From the NCBI GenBank assembly GCA_022778585.1, contig JALFTI010000011.1:39409-103408 (forward strand): a stretch of 64,000 nucleotides of DNA, written 5' to 3'. Under the pieces are notes generated by a model. It searched no databases. It saw nothing but the letters and a program-made list of their open reading frames with translations, and was not told the origin of the DNA. This DNA is from Pygmaiobacter massiliensis. Its GTDB lineage: Bacteria > Bacillota > Clostridia > Oscillospirales > Ruminococcaceae. Shown here piece after piece: positions 34,017-42,512 of the stretch. Position numbers and translations under genes: made by a program. Each line of letters opens with the position of its first letter. Within the stretch, counting starts at the first letter, position 1.

Positions 34017-34994
34017 CTAATTCGACCGCTCTTCAAAGGCGAACAGCGCTTTTTGGCTGTCCAGGGTAAACAGGTTGTCCCGGTCCACCACCAGGGTAGA
34101 GGTGTCCACCACCGGAGCAAGGCTTGCCCCCTGGCCGGTCAGCAGCTTGTAGGCGCTTTCCACGCTTAAATATCCCATAGCATAGGGGTTTTGTACCACC
34201 AAAGCGTCCACCGAACCCTGCTGCAGCCCGTCCACCGTGGCCACATTGGAATCAAAACCCACCAAAAATACGCTGTCGGAAAGGCCCAGCTCCTGCACGG
34301 CGTCGGCGGCGCCCACGCTGGTGGGCTCGTTAAAGGCAACCAGTACATTGATCTCGGGGTGGTCGGTCAATAGGGCAATGGTGTCGGCCTTGGCGGTGCC
34401 GGCGTCGGCCAGGGTGTTAATGGTGGCACAAATTTGAGCGCGGAGGCTTGCGGTAAACTGGTTGGCCGCGCCGCGCTCGCGCTCCTGGCCGTTGGCGCTG
34501 TTCACATCGTAGTTCACAAACCCCACAAAAAGCTCGCCCTCCATCTGGTCCAGCGCGGTTTTTGCGGCAATCTGGCCGGCGGCGTAGTTGTCGGTGCCAA
34601 TGTAGGTGCTCACCGCGTCGGAATCTACCCCGCTGTCGATGGCGACAATTTTTACCCCGTCGCGGGCGGCCTGGTCAATGGCCGGGGCATTGTTTTCATA
34701 ATCAATGGCAGAAAAAACCAAAACCTCGGCGCCGTCTTCCACCGCCTGCTTTACCATTTGGTTTTGGGTTTCGTAGTCCTCCTCGGCGTCGGGGCCAACA
34801 ATGGTCAAATCCACATTGTATTCGGCGCCGGCAGCCTTTGCCCCGGCAAATACCGAAAGCCAAAATTCCGTTTGGGTAGATTTTGCCACAATGGCCACCC
34901 GGTGGCGGGCAGTTGCCTGCGGGGTTTGGCTGCAGCCGCACAAAAGCGCCGCCGCCAGCAAAACGGCGCAGGCGGCCCGGCTACTTGCTTTCAT
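34017..34994 (-). CDS. sugar-binding lipoprotein, sensory subunit (XylFII-like)
   Basis: The 325-residue protein has a lipoprotein signal (AVLLAAALLCGC, lipobox LCGC) and a type 1 periplasmic-binding domain (RVAIVAKSTQTEFWLSVFAGAKAAG, IVAIDSGVDSDAVSTYIGTDNYAAGQIAA, VLVAFNEPTSVGAADAVQ). ATG 34994 (GGGAGG site) overlaps the histidine kinase gene by 14 bp, so translation is coupled to the kinase, not to the transporter. In Clostridia such pairs (XylFII with LytS) form an external sugar receptor. The transporter has its own binding protein, MglB, which argues that this one senses. Confidence 0.87.
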   Translation of the reverse strand: MKASSRAACAVLLAAALLCGCSQTPQATARHRVAIVAKSTQTEFWLSVFAGAKAAGAEYNVDLTIVGPDAEEDYETQNQMVKQAVEDGAEVLVFSAIDYENNAPAIDQAARDGVKIVAIDSGVDSDAVSTYIGTDNYAAGQIAAKTALDQMEGELFVGFVNYDVNSANGQERERGAANQFTASLRAQICATINTLADAGTAKADTIALLTDHPEINVLVAFNEPTSVGAADAVQELGLSDSVFLVGFDSNVATVDGLQQGSVDALVVQNPYAMGYLSVESAYKLLTGQGASLAPVVDTSTLVVDRDNLFTLDSQKALFAFEERSN

Positions 34995-36699
34995 AATTTC
35001 CCTCCCGTATCTTCGGCATGCGAATTTCCACACAGGTGCCTTCATCCGGTTCGCTGGTAATGGAAAGACCATAATTTTTGCCAAAATAAATTTTCAGCCG
35101 GTCGTTTACATTTTTAATGCCAATGCCGGTGCGGTCCTGCGCACCGGGGCGCAGCACCGCTTCAATCTGCTCGGGGGTCATGCCCACACCGTTGTCCTGT
35201 ACCGAAAATACAATATCCTCCCCGTCAAACCGCACCTTTACCTCAATGCGCCCTTCCTCCACCAAAAAGTCCAGCCCGTGGTTAATGGCGTTTTCAATAA
35301 TGGGCTGCAGCGTAATTTTGTTGCAGTAGTAGCATAGGCAGTCGGGGTCCACATCAAAGGTGTAGGTAAACTGGTTTTTGTAGCGGTATTTCTGAATTTT
35401 CAAATAGCTTTCGGCGTGTTCAATCTCCTTTTCAATGGGAATCAGTTCATGCCCGCGGCTGATGCTGATGCGGAACAGCCTGGCCAGCGCGTGCACCATG
35501 TTCACCGCGTCGGCATTGCGGCCCTGTTCACACATCCAGGCAATGGAGTCCAGCGTGTTATACAAAAAATGCGGGTTTATTTGGGCCTGCAGGGCCTTCA
35601 GCTCGGTTTTGCGCAGGTTTACCTCCTCCTGGCGCACAGTGGTCATAAGCTGCTGAATGCGCACCACCATATGCCCAAACGAATCGGAAAGCTCCCGCAC
35701 CTCTTTTGTGCCGTCCACCGGGTGGTAGGTAAAATGGTCGGCGTCCTGCTCAAAGCTTTCCATGGCGGCGGCAAGGCCCCGCATGGGCCGGCCGATCAGC
35801 CGGCTTAGGCTGTAGCTGATTAAAAGCGCGCTGGCCAGAATGCCAAGCCCCAGCCAGAAGGAAAGGCGCAGCATTTCGCTCACATTCCGGTTTACCAGCT
35901 CGTCCACATAGCTTACCCCAACCACCTGCCAGCCGGTGTCGCCCACGGCGGCCACACAGTAAATGGCGGTGTCGTCCACATAGCTGGTGCCTTCCAGAGC
36001 GGCGAGGGTGGTGGTGTCCTCGGTTTTAAGCCCCGCGTACAAAAGCTGCTGCTGGGGGTGGTAAATAATGTTGCCTTCGGTATCCATTAAAAAGCAGTAG
36101 CCGCGCTGGCCAATGCCCACATTGTTCAAATAGCTGGAAATGCTGGAAAAGCTTAAATCCAGCGACACCCAGGAATACCTGCCGCCCACCTTCAGCGGGG
36201 TGGTCATGGTGACCACCCAGGGGTAGTAGCCCTCAAAAATGGTCTCCACATGGGGCGCGGTCAGGTAGGCGGTGCTGCTTTTGCGGGCCCGGTCCAGGTT
36301 AAACGAAAGGTTTTGCAGAATGGTTTGCCTGGGGCTTCGCTCCAGTGCCCAGCAGTCCCAAAGTTCGCCGTTGGCGGAATATCCGGTCACCGCCACCACA
36401 TCCGGCCGAAAGGTCAAAAACGCCTGCAAAAGCTCGTCGCGGCCGGCTTCATCCTGGCGCAAAGCGTCCTCCACCAGCTGCATGGACTGTTTCATATCCT
36501 GCAAATAGCTTCCCACCGTGTTGGAAACCTGAGAAACGGCCTGTTCGGTGCTGGTAAGGGCGTTTTGCACCATGGCGCTGCGGTAGCGGGCCAAAAACAC
36601 CAAAATGCAAAAGCACAAAATAAGGGCAACAATGCCCACCACCATAGCCACCAAAATGGAGGTAATGCGCGGGCGGCGCAAAGTAAGGCGTTGTTTCAC
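34981..36699 (-). CDS. YesM/LytS-type sensor histidine kinase
   Basis: The 572-residue kinase has an N-terminal helix (15-37), a large extracellular dCache-like domain (about 40-275, including GYYPWVVTMTTPL and GYCFLMDTEGNIIYHP), a second helix (about 277-297), a HAMP region and the HisKA_7/YesM module. The phospho-accepting histidine is in ALQAQINPHFLYNTLDSI, followed by the ATPase N-box LQPIIENAINHG and G-box DNGVGMTPEQ. The start overlaps the response regulator stop by 4 bp and the end overlaps the binding-lipoprotein gene by 14 bp, so the three are one coupled unit. It presumably reads sugar-loaded lipoprotein and phosphorylates the downstream-acting AraC regulator. Confidence 0.95.
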   Translation of the reverse strand: MKQRLTLRRPRITSILVAMVVGIVALILCFCILVFLARYRSAMVQNALTSTEQAVSQVSNTVGSYLQDMKQSMQLVEDALRQDEAGRDELLQAFLTFRPDVVAVTGYSANGELWDCWALERSPRQTILQNLSFNLDRARKSSTAYLTAPHVETIFEGYYPWVVTMTTPLKVGGRYSWVSLDLSFSSISSYLNNVGIGQRGYCFLMDTEGNIIYHPQQQLLYAGLKTEDTTTLAALEGTSYVDDTAIYCVAAVGDTGWQVVGVSYVDELVNRNVSEMLRLSFWLGLGILASALLISYSLSRLIGRPMRGLAAAMESFEQDADHFTYHPVDGTKEVRELSDSFGHMVVRIQQLMTTVRQEEVNLRKTELKALQAQINPHFLYNTLDSIAWMCEQGRNADAVNMVHALARLFRISISRGHELIPIEKEIEHAESYLKIQKYRYKNQFTYTFDVDPDCLCYYCNKITLQPIIENAINHGLDFLVEEGRIEVKVRFDGEDIVFSVQDNGVGMTPEQIEAVLRPGAQDRTGIGIKNVNDRLKIYFGKNYGLSITSEPDEGTCVEIRMPKIREGNYESK

Positions 36700-37973
36700 G
36701 AAGCCGGCTCCTCCTTTTGGGCGCCCAGGCGGCGGCGCATGGCCCCCGGCGACTCGCCGCAGTATTTTTTAAAGCAGTAGCTGAAATAGTGCTGGTCGGT
36801 ATAGCCGCAGCGGGCGGCAATGTCCTGAATTTTCAGGCCGGAATTGGTCAAAAGCTCCCGCGCTGCCTCCATGCGCTTGTGGATTAAAAGGTTCATGAAG
36901 GTTTCGCCGGCGTACTTTTTAATGCAGGCGCTCAGGTGGTTGGGGCTTACATCCAGCATACCAGAAAGCGAAACCAGCGAAAGGTTGGGGTCCATGTAAT
37001 GCTGGGCAAGGGTTTCCAGCGCGCGCCGGCACAGCGCCCGGCCGCCTTTGCCCGCGGTGGAAAGGTCGCCGATAAACTGCACCCCGCCGGAAGCGTCGGC
37101 CTGGCGCAGCGCTTCCACCGCTTCGTCGTAGGCGTTGTTCAGCCCGGTCAGGCTGGGGGTAGGGCGGCTTACCCCAATGCGGCAGCGCCGGCCCAGCGCG
37201 CGGGTTACCATTTGGGGAATTTCGTCGGCCAAAATGTGCAGGTACTCTTCAAAGTCGTACCCGTTGCCCAAAAGCACCGACACCACCTTGCCCGAAGCGT
37301 AAAAGCTGGCCCCGCGCAGGTATTTGGAAACCAGGGTGTCCACCGCGCCCACAAAGGGGGGCGCAGTGCGGTTTGCACCTTCGGCGTCCTGCACCATGGA
37401 AACCATTACAATATAGTGCGGCTGGTCGCCCACACCGTTCAAAAGCCCGCAGCGGCGGGCATAAACCACCGCCTGCTCCTCGTCGGTATCGGCGTATTTG
37501 TCCAGCACCAGCGGCATTAAAAAGGCGGCCCGCTGTTCCTGCGCGTCGGCGCGGGGCGGCGCCTGGCGAAACAGCGCAAACTGTGCGTCAATCTTTTGGC
37601 GAATGGCCCGCAGCTCGGCGGCAAGGCCTTCGGTGGTAAGGGGCTTTAGCATATAGCTGATAATGTTATACTGAATAGCCTGCTTGGCATATTGAAAATC
37701 ATCATACCCGCTTAAAAATGCAATGTTGGTGGCCGGGCGTATTTCCCGCACCTGGCGAGCCAATTCAATGCCGGAGATAAACGGCATGCGAATATCGGTC
37801 AAAAGCAGATCCGGCTCGTACCGTTCCACCAGCTGCAAAGCGTCCAGCCCGTTGGAAGCGCTGCCCACCAGTTTGAACCCGCATTCCTCCCAGGGAACCA
37901 TCCGGCAAACGGCATCCCGCAGCTCGTCCTCGTCATCTGCCACCACAACGGTATACAGGTTTTTTGTCTCCAT
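36696..37973 (-). CDS. YesN-type response regulator with AraC DNA-binding domain
   Basis: The 425-residue protein has an N-terminal receiver domain (VVVADDEDELRDAV, phosphoacceptor Asp in LLLTDIRMPFISG, conserved Lys in MLKPLT), a variable linker of about 180 residues and two AraC helix-turn-helix motifs (LVSLSGMLDVSPNHLSACIKKYAGETFMNLL and IQDIAARCGYTDQHYFSYCFKKYCGESPG). ATG 37973 follows GGGGAGGAC; longer frame extensions upstream lack coding character. As the first gene of the operon it probably activates mglBAC in response to the kinase. Confidence 0.95.
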   Translation of the reverse strand: METKNLYTVVVADDEDELRDAVCRMVPWEECGFKLVGSASNGLDALQLVERYEPDLLLTDIRMPFISGIELARQVREIRPATNIAFLSGYDDFQYAKQAIQYNIISYMLKPLTTEGLAAELRAIRQKIDAQFALFRQAPPRADAQEQRAAFLMPLVLDKYADTDEEQAVVYARRCGLLNGVGDQPHYIVMVSMVQDAEGANRTAPPFVGAVDTLVSKYLRGASFYASGKVVSVLLGNGYDFEEYLHILADEIPQMVTRALGRRCRIGVSRPTPSLTGLNNAYDEAVEALRQADASGGVQFIGDLSTAGKGGRALCRRALETLAQHYMDPNLSLVSLSGMLDVSPNHLSACIKKYAGETFMNLLIHKRMEAARELLTNSGLKIQDIAARCGYTDQHYFSYCFKKYCGESPGAMRRRLGAQKEEPAS

Positions 37974-38008
37974 CCGCGCAGTCCTCCCCACCCGGCGCAT
38001 CGGGCGAA

Positions 38009-38043
38009 TGTTGTCTGCTTTGTTGTCTGCTTTTAGTATACCA
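38009..38043 (-). promoter_or_regulatory. extended -10 promoter with direct repeats, response regulator gene
   Basis: Minus-strand TGGTATACT (38043-38035) is an extended -10. Just downstream GCAGACAACA occurs twice (38030-38021, 38018-38009) with 12-bp periodicity, a possible autoregulatory site. Confidence 0.45.
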
Positions 38044-38394
38044 TGAAAAACGCGTTTGGTGTGTATTTTGAGCCAAAAAGCCTGCCAGAGTTTAAAAAAC
38101 GGGACCAATGCAGAGCCAACACCTTTTTTTACCGAAAAAGTTTTGCCTTGCAAAGCAGGCAAAATGCGGTGCTTTTGGGCTGTAAAACCATTAAAAGGCA
38201 AAACGCGCGGCGCACTACAAAAAGCGAATATCCACCACCAAAACTCTGCTTTGGCGGCCTTGCGCCAGTGCCCAGCGGAATAACCAGTAAAAATGCCTGT
38301 GGGGCTTTTGCTTTTTTGGCAGAAAAAAGGTGTTTTTGGAAAAATAGTTTTTCCAAGGCTGTGAGCCAAAAAACTTGGTACCCAAACCACAAAA

Positions 38395-38435
38395 AAACGG
38401 GCAAAGCAAACCGCCAAGGTTTCCTTTACCCGTTT
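38395..38435. terminator. hairpin of uncertain role
   Basis: AAACGGGCAAAGCAAACC / GGTTTCCTTTACCCGTTT, 18-bp arms with two mismatches, 5-nt loop. It is about 160 bp beyond the DUF5655 stop on the minus strand. Confidence 0.45.
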
Positions 38436-38595
38436 GAATATTTTATGTATTTAGCCTTTGCGGCAAAACCGCTGTTGGGGGCACGCTATGCGTTTGTGCG
38501 GTGCTTTTGGAGCAGCAAAGGCATGGGCGTTTTTGGCAGCAAAACAGGCGGTGTAATTTGGTAAAAGGCAGAAAATAAAACCTGCAAAGCCCGTT

Positions 38596-38964
38596 TTATT
38601 TGGTTTGCGCAAACTGCCAGGCCTCGCTAAGCCAGCCCATCAGCTCTGCATCCAGCTGTTTTGGCGAATCGATAATCATGTGGTGGGTCCAGCGGTTGGG
38701 GTAGGGTTCGCTGCAAATTGCAATGCGCGGCGAGAAAAGCCGGTGGGAAAGCCCAAACGAAAGCAGCAAAAAAACCTTGGGGCAGCCTTTTATGCGCCGC
38801 AGCGACACAAAGGCAAATAGATACCGCGCCCGGAAGGCTATTTGGGTTTTTTGCACCTGTATGGTGGTGTTGGGCAGCTGGGACAAAATTTTTTCCCGCA
38901 AAGCTTCGTAAAGCACAAGCGCGTCGGGCATAGCGTTAAAAAACAAAAGTTCCTGCTGGGTCAT
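38596..38964 (-). CDS. DUF5655-type protein
   Basis: The 122-residue product contains the DUF5655 pattern: an N-terminal helix (ALVLYEALREKILSQL), a strand pair containing VQKTQIAFRARYLFAFVSLRRIKG, then NRWTHHMIIDSPKQLDAELMGWLSEAWQFA. The family occurs as stand-alone proteins or fused to transcription or transport proteins; function unknown. AAAGGAGG precedes ATG 38964. It lies alone between the mgl regulators and the EAL gene. Confidence 0.78.
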   Translation of the reverse strand: MTQQELLFFNAMPDALVLYEALREKILSQLPNTTIQVQKTQIAFRARYLFAFVSLRRIKGCPKVFLLLSFGLSHRLFSPRIAICSEPYPNRWTHHMIIDSPKQLDAELMGWLSEAWQFAQTK

Positions 38965-39149
38965 GGCAGCCTCCTTTTTTGTTTAAAGGCAAACCGGCCC
39001 GGCAGGGCAGGCCGGGCAAAGGGGGCGGCACAAAAACCACCGCGGGCGGCAGGGTTTTGGCAAAAGGCAGGCGCGGGCTTTTGCGGCCAAAGCTCGGCAC
39101 GCTGGCAGCGCACCGGGCCGTATGGGCCTCAAAACGCAAAAACCGCTAT

Positions 39150-42128
39150 TCAATCACCCGGCGCAAGCAGCTGCCGGCAGTACCCTTTAAACCGTATGCA
39201 GGCAGGGGTGTCCTCCAATAAAATGCCGGAAAAACGCAAAAGAATACTGCCTTTGGTGCTGTGCAGCCAGTTATATTCCACCTGCACCACCTGTTTTTCC
39301 TGGCGCATGCGCTCAAAAGCCTGCCGCAGTGCGGCAAGCGAGGCGGTCTGGATATGGCTTTGCCAAAATTCATATGCCTGGCGGCCGGAAAAGGTGGCAG
39401 GAATCTGCAGAAGGTGGCGCATGGTTTCGTCGGTTTCCAAAAAGCCGGAATGGTCTTTTTTGGAAATTTCCAGCGTCCATAGTCCCACATTCAGCGCCCG
39501 CATCAGGTCCTGATTGCTGGACTGCAAAAGCAGCTGGTAGCGCCGTTCGCTGTGCTCCTGACGAATGCGGGCCAAAAGAAAGCTTGCCAAAAACCGCATT
39601 TGGGAATCATCGTGAATGCAGTAGCGGGGGTTATCTACCCCAATAAAGCCAATAATGTCCTTGCCGTCCCGTATGGGCACCGCAATCAGGCGCTCAATAT
39701 CCTGCCGGGCTAAAAGCTCCCATTCCAGCGGGGAAACTTTGCGCAAAGCATCTGTATTTAAAATAAAAATCGATTCGCCGCGCTCAAACAGCTTCATCCA
39801 GCGGGCAAGGGCGGCGGGGGTAATCTGCTGCAAAAAGTCCTGCTGAGGGGTTACATTGCAGGCACACCATTCCAGGGCGCAGTCCCAGTGGTCGGGCTGT
39901 TTCGGGTTGCGCTGAAACAAATGGGAGCGGTCAGCCTGGTAAAAGTCGCACACCGAAGCAAGAGCCTGGTTTGCCGCCTGGCGGTAGTCCGGGTAGGCGG
40001 CAAGGGCGTCCATATACTCTACAATTTTATCCGCAAAGGCCAGCCGTTCATTGGCCGCCTGGCTGATATATTCCTGTTTGGTGATGTCCAGTGCAATTTC
40101 CAGCCGCACATTCTTTCCCTGATAGGGCACAATTTTGTCTTTCAGCAAAAAATGCCGGTCACAGTATGGGTTGTGCGATTCCCAAATATAAAAGGAATCC
40201 TCCCGCAAAAACTGGGTGGGGCAGAAAGGGCAGGGGGTGTCCCGCCCCCAAAATACCTTGTAGCATTTGCGGCCCAAATAGTCTTTTACCCCAAACATTT
40301 TTTGGCCGGCGGGGTTTACATAATAAAGCTCATAGCTTTCCAGGTCGCACAGGTAAAAAATATCGTTTTCGGCGTTTAAAATGGTGTTGGCGCAGCTTTC
40401 GGCCGAAGGGGCGGCAGGGGCGCTGTTTAAAGCGGCCGAAGGACGGCTTGCAAGGCGCGGCGGCAGCCAGTTTTCCAAAAGAAAGCAAGCTTCAAATTCC
40501 TCTGCGCTTTTGGGCTTTGCAAAATAAAAGCCCTGCAAAAGGGTGGGGTGCAGGTCATCCAGCACACAAAGCTCCTGTTCGGTTTCTACCCCTTCGCAGC
40601 ACACCCGTATTTGGCTGGCGTCGGCCAGCTCAATAATATTGCTTAAAAGCCGGTAGTTGTAAGCGCTGTTTTGAATTTCCCGCACAAAGCACCGGTCAAT
40701 TTTTATTTCGTCAATTTCCAGTTCCTTCAGTCGGCCCAGGCTGGAATACCCGGTGCCAAAGTCATCCACCGAAATTTGAATGCCATGCTTTTTCCAGCGG
40801 CGGAAAATGCGGTTTAGCTGTGGGTAGTTGGAAAGCTCGCGGCTTTCGGTCACCTCTATGGTCAAAGCGCTGCCCGAAACCTTGCTTTCTCGTAAAAGCT
40901 CCAGCACATCCTCTTCAATGGTGTCCTGTTCCAGCTGGGCGTACGCCATATTAACGCTTATGCGAAACTGCGGCAGCTGGCGTTGCCATTGCACACAGCT
41001 TTTCAGCGCCTGGCGCAGCACCCAAAGCCCCACCGGGTAAATAAGCCCGCTTTGCTCTAAAATGGGCACAAATTCCAACGGCGAAATATTGCCAAGCCGG
41101 CTGGAACGGTACCGCAAAAGGGCCTCGGCCCCGTACAGGGTGTAGGTTTTAGCGTATACCTGCGCTTGGTAGTATACCTCAAAGCCGGCAAAATCAGCTT
41201 GCACACTGGCCTGCAGTTCCTCGCGCAGTTCCAGTTCGCGCAGCTTCTTTTCGTAATGTTCGGGCGAAAAGAAGGTCAGCTGGTTTTTGCCGTGGGTTTT
41301 GGAATATTCCAGCGCAGTTTCGGCATACTGCAGCAGAATGTGCTCGTCCGGCGCACGGTATTCCAAAAAGGAAACACATCCCGCCGAAACGGTGCACTGG
41401 CCGGAAATTCGCGCCTGCACCCGCTCAAACATACCCTTTACAGCGGCCTTGTCTGCCCCGGGCAGGTTTACGGCAAACCAGTCGCCGTTCATGCGGTACA
41501 AAACACACCCTGCCGGCAGCTCATCGGTAATCACCTGCGCCACATCGTCCAGCACGGCGTCGCCAAAATACCGCCCGTTTTTCATATTAATGCGCTTTAG
41601 GTCGTCTACTCCTATCAATAAAAGGTGGCCTGGCTGCAGCTTGTCCAGTATGCGGCGAAGTTCTTTTTTCAGTTCCCGGTTGGCCAAAAGTGCTTTTGGT
41701 TTTGCTAAGCTTTCCGCCGAAAGCCGGCCCAGCACCCACGCCGCCTCGCCGGAAGCAGTATCCTGCATAACATGGCCGCGGCTATTTACCCAGCCGGTTT
41801 GTCCCTGCCGGTTGCGTACCCGGTAGTTAAAATTGTACCGCTCACGCCGGCCGCTTTCCACCTCGCCCAAAAGCCGCATAACCCGGTGTAAATCTCGGCA
41901 GTCCACCACCTGCTGCCATTGCTCAATGGTGCATTCGGTTTCCTTTACGGCCAAAAGGTCCCCCGCGGTGAGAATATTTTCCGAAAAGAAAATCCTCTGC
42001 CGCTCTAAGTCATACAGATAATATACATCCCCTGTACTGCGGCAAAACTGGTTTAAAATACCTTTCCAGTTTTCCGGGGCAATATTAAGCGGTTTTTCAC
42101 AGGCGTATTCCATACTGTGCTGCTCCAT
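39150..42128 (-). CDS. multidomain c-di-GMP phosphodiesterase (degenerate GGDEF, EAL, PAS, GAF)
   Basis: The 992-residue protein reads: PAS-like domain (about 20-140); a GGDEF-fold domain whose catalytic motif is MNGDWF, so cyclase activity is unlikely (about 160-300); an EAL domain with catalytic residues kept (GAEALLRYRS, VNMAYAQL, TIEVTES, DDFGTGYSS, DEIKIDR, CEGVETE, LLQGFYFAKP; about 310-560). A PAS domain follows with a CPFC cysteine pair (about 590-690), then a GAF domain (about 700-860) and a final PAS-like end. No membrane helix. It should hydrolyse c-di-GMP under redox or ligand control. Start 42128 has a weak ribosome site; ATG 42113 (MEYACEK) has GGAG at better spacing. Confidence 0.92.
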   Translation of the reverse strand: MEQHSMEYACEKPLNIAPENWKGILNQFCRSTGDVYYLYDLERQRIFFSENILTAGDLLAVKETECTIEQWQQVVDCRDLHRVMRLLGEVESGRRERYNFNYRVRNRQGQTGWVNSRGHVMQDTASGEAAWVLGRLSAESLAKPKALLANRELKKELRRILDKLQPGHLLLIGVDDLKRINMKNGRYFGDAVLDDVAQVITDELPAGCVLYRMNGDWFAVNLPGADKAAVKGMFERVQARISGQCTVSAGCVSFLEYRAPDEHILLQYAETALEYSKTHGKNQLTFFSPEHYEKKLRELELREELQASVQADFAGFEVYYQAQVYAKTYTLYGAEALLRYRSSRLGNISPLEFVPILEQSGLIYPVGLWVLRQALKSCVQWQRQLPQFRISVNMAYAQLEQDTIEEDVLELLRESKVSGSALTIEVTESRELSNYPQLNRIFRRWKKHGIQISVDDFGTGYSSLGRLKELEIDEIKIDRCFVREIQNSAYNYRLLSNIIELADASQIRVCCEGVETEQELCVLDDLHPTLLQGFYFAKPKSAEEFEACFLLENWLPPRLASRPSAALNSAPAAPSAESCANTILNAENDIFYLCDLESYELYYVNPAGQKMFGVKDYLGRKCYKVFWGRDTPCPFCPTQFLREDSFYIWESHNPYCDRHFLLKDKIVPYQGKNVRLEIALDITKQEYISQAANERLAFADKIVEYMDALAAYPDYRQAANQALASVCDFYQADRSHLFQRNPKQPDHWDCALEWCACNVTPQQDFLQQITPAALARWMKLFERGESIFILNTDALRKVSPLEWELLARQDIERLIAVPIRDGKDIIGFIGVDNPRYCIHDDSQMRFLASFLLARIRQEHSERRYQLLLQSSNQDLMRALNVGLWTLEISKKDHSGFLETDETMRHLLQIPATFSGRQAYEFWQSHIQTASLAALRQAFERMRQEKQVVQVEYNWLHSTKGSILLRFSGILLEDTPACIRFKGYCRQLLAPGD

Positions 42129-42512
42129 GCTCGTTTTTTAATAATCTGGTATAAGATTACAGCGTTTTGCCTTTTTTTACAAGAGAAAAGAGTAGAGAAA
42201 AATTTATTTTAATTATTTTTTGTCAAATGCTTTGCTTGTTTTAAAATGTTTTGCCTTTGTATTGCTGCATTGAGAAAATAAATAAAAAGTAAAAATGGCA
42301 AAGGCCATATTTTTACATTTTTGCAAGGAAAATTCAGGCAAACCCGCCCCAATTCTGTATTTAAAAAACGGTCAGGCCGCTGCATCAAAACGCCGCTAAA
42401 GGCCGCCAGATGCAAAAACCGGTGCAGCCTGGACAAAAAAGTCCAGGCTGCACCGGTTTTCAACATGCTATCAAACTGCAAGCCAACGCTTTTTTGGCGC
42501 GCAGGCTTTAGC
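42129..42512. other. AT-rich intergenic region
   Basis: No gene besides the htpG terminator. The AT-rich part 42150-42300 presumably holds the EAL gene promoter. Confidence 0.5.
42416..42463 (-). terminator. terminator of htpG
   Basis: AAACCGGTGCAGCCTGGAC / GTCCAGGCTGCACCGGTTT, perfect 19-bp stem with A6 loop, about 50 bp past the htpG stop codon. Confidence 0.88.

Larger units (their letters stand above)
37974..38594. other. intergenic, regulator promoter region and unassigned DNA
   Basis: Near the response regulator are the direct repeats and extended -10 box listed separately. The rest (38050-38590) shows no gene: frames lack ribosome sites and domains. Confidence 0.5.

Noticed and set aside
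34017..34994. Second transporter binding protein for mgl
   Set aside because: It overlaps the kinase gene instead of the transporter genes and mglB is already present, so a sensing role fits better.
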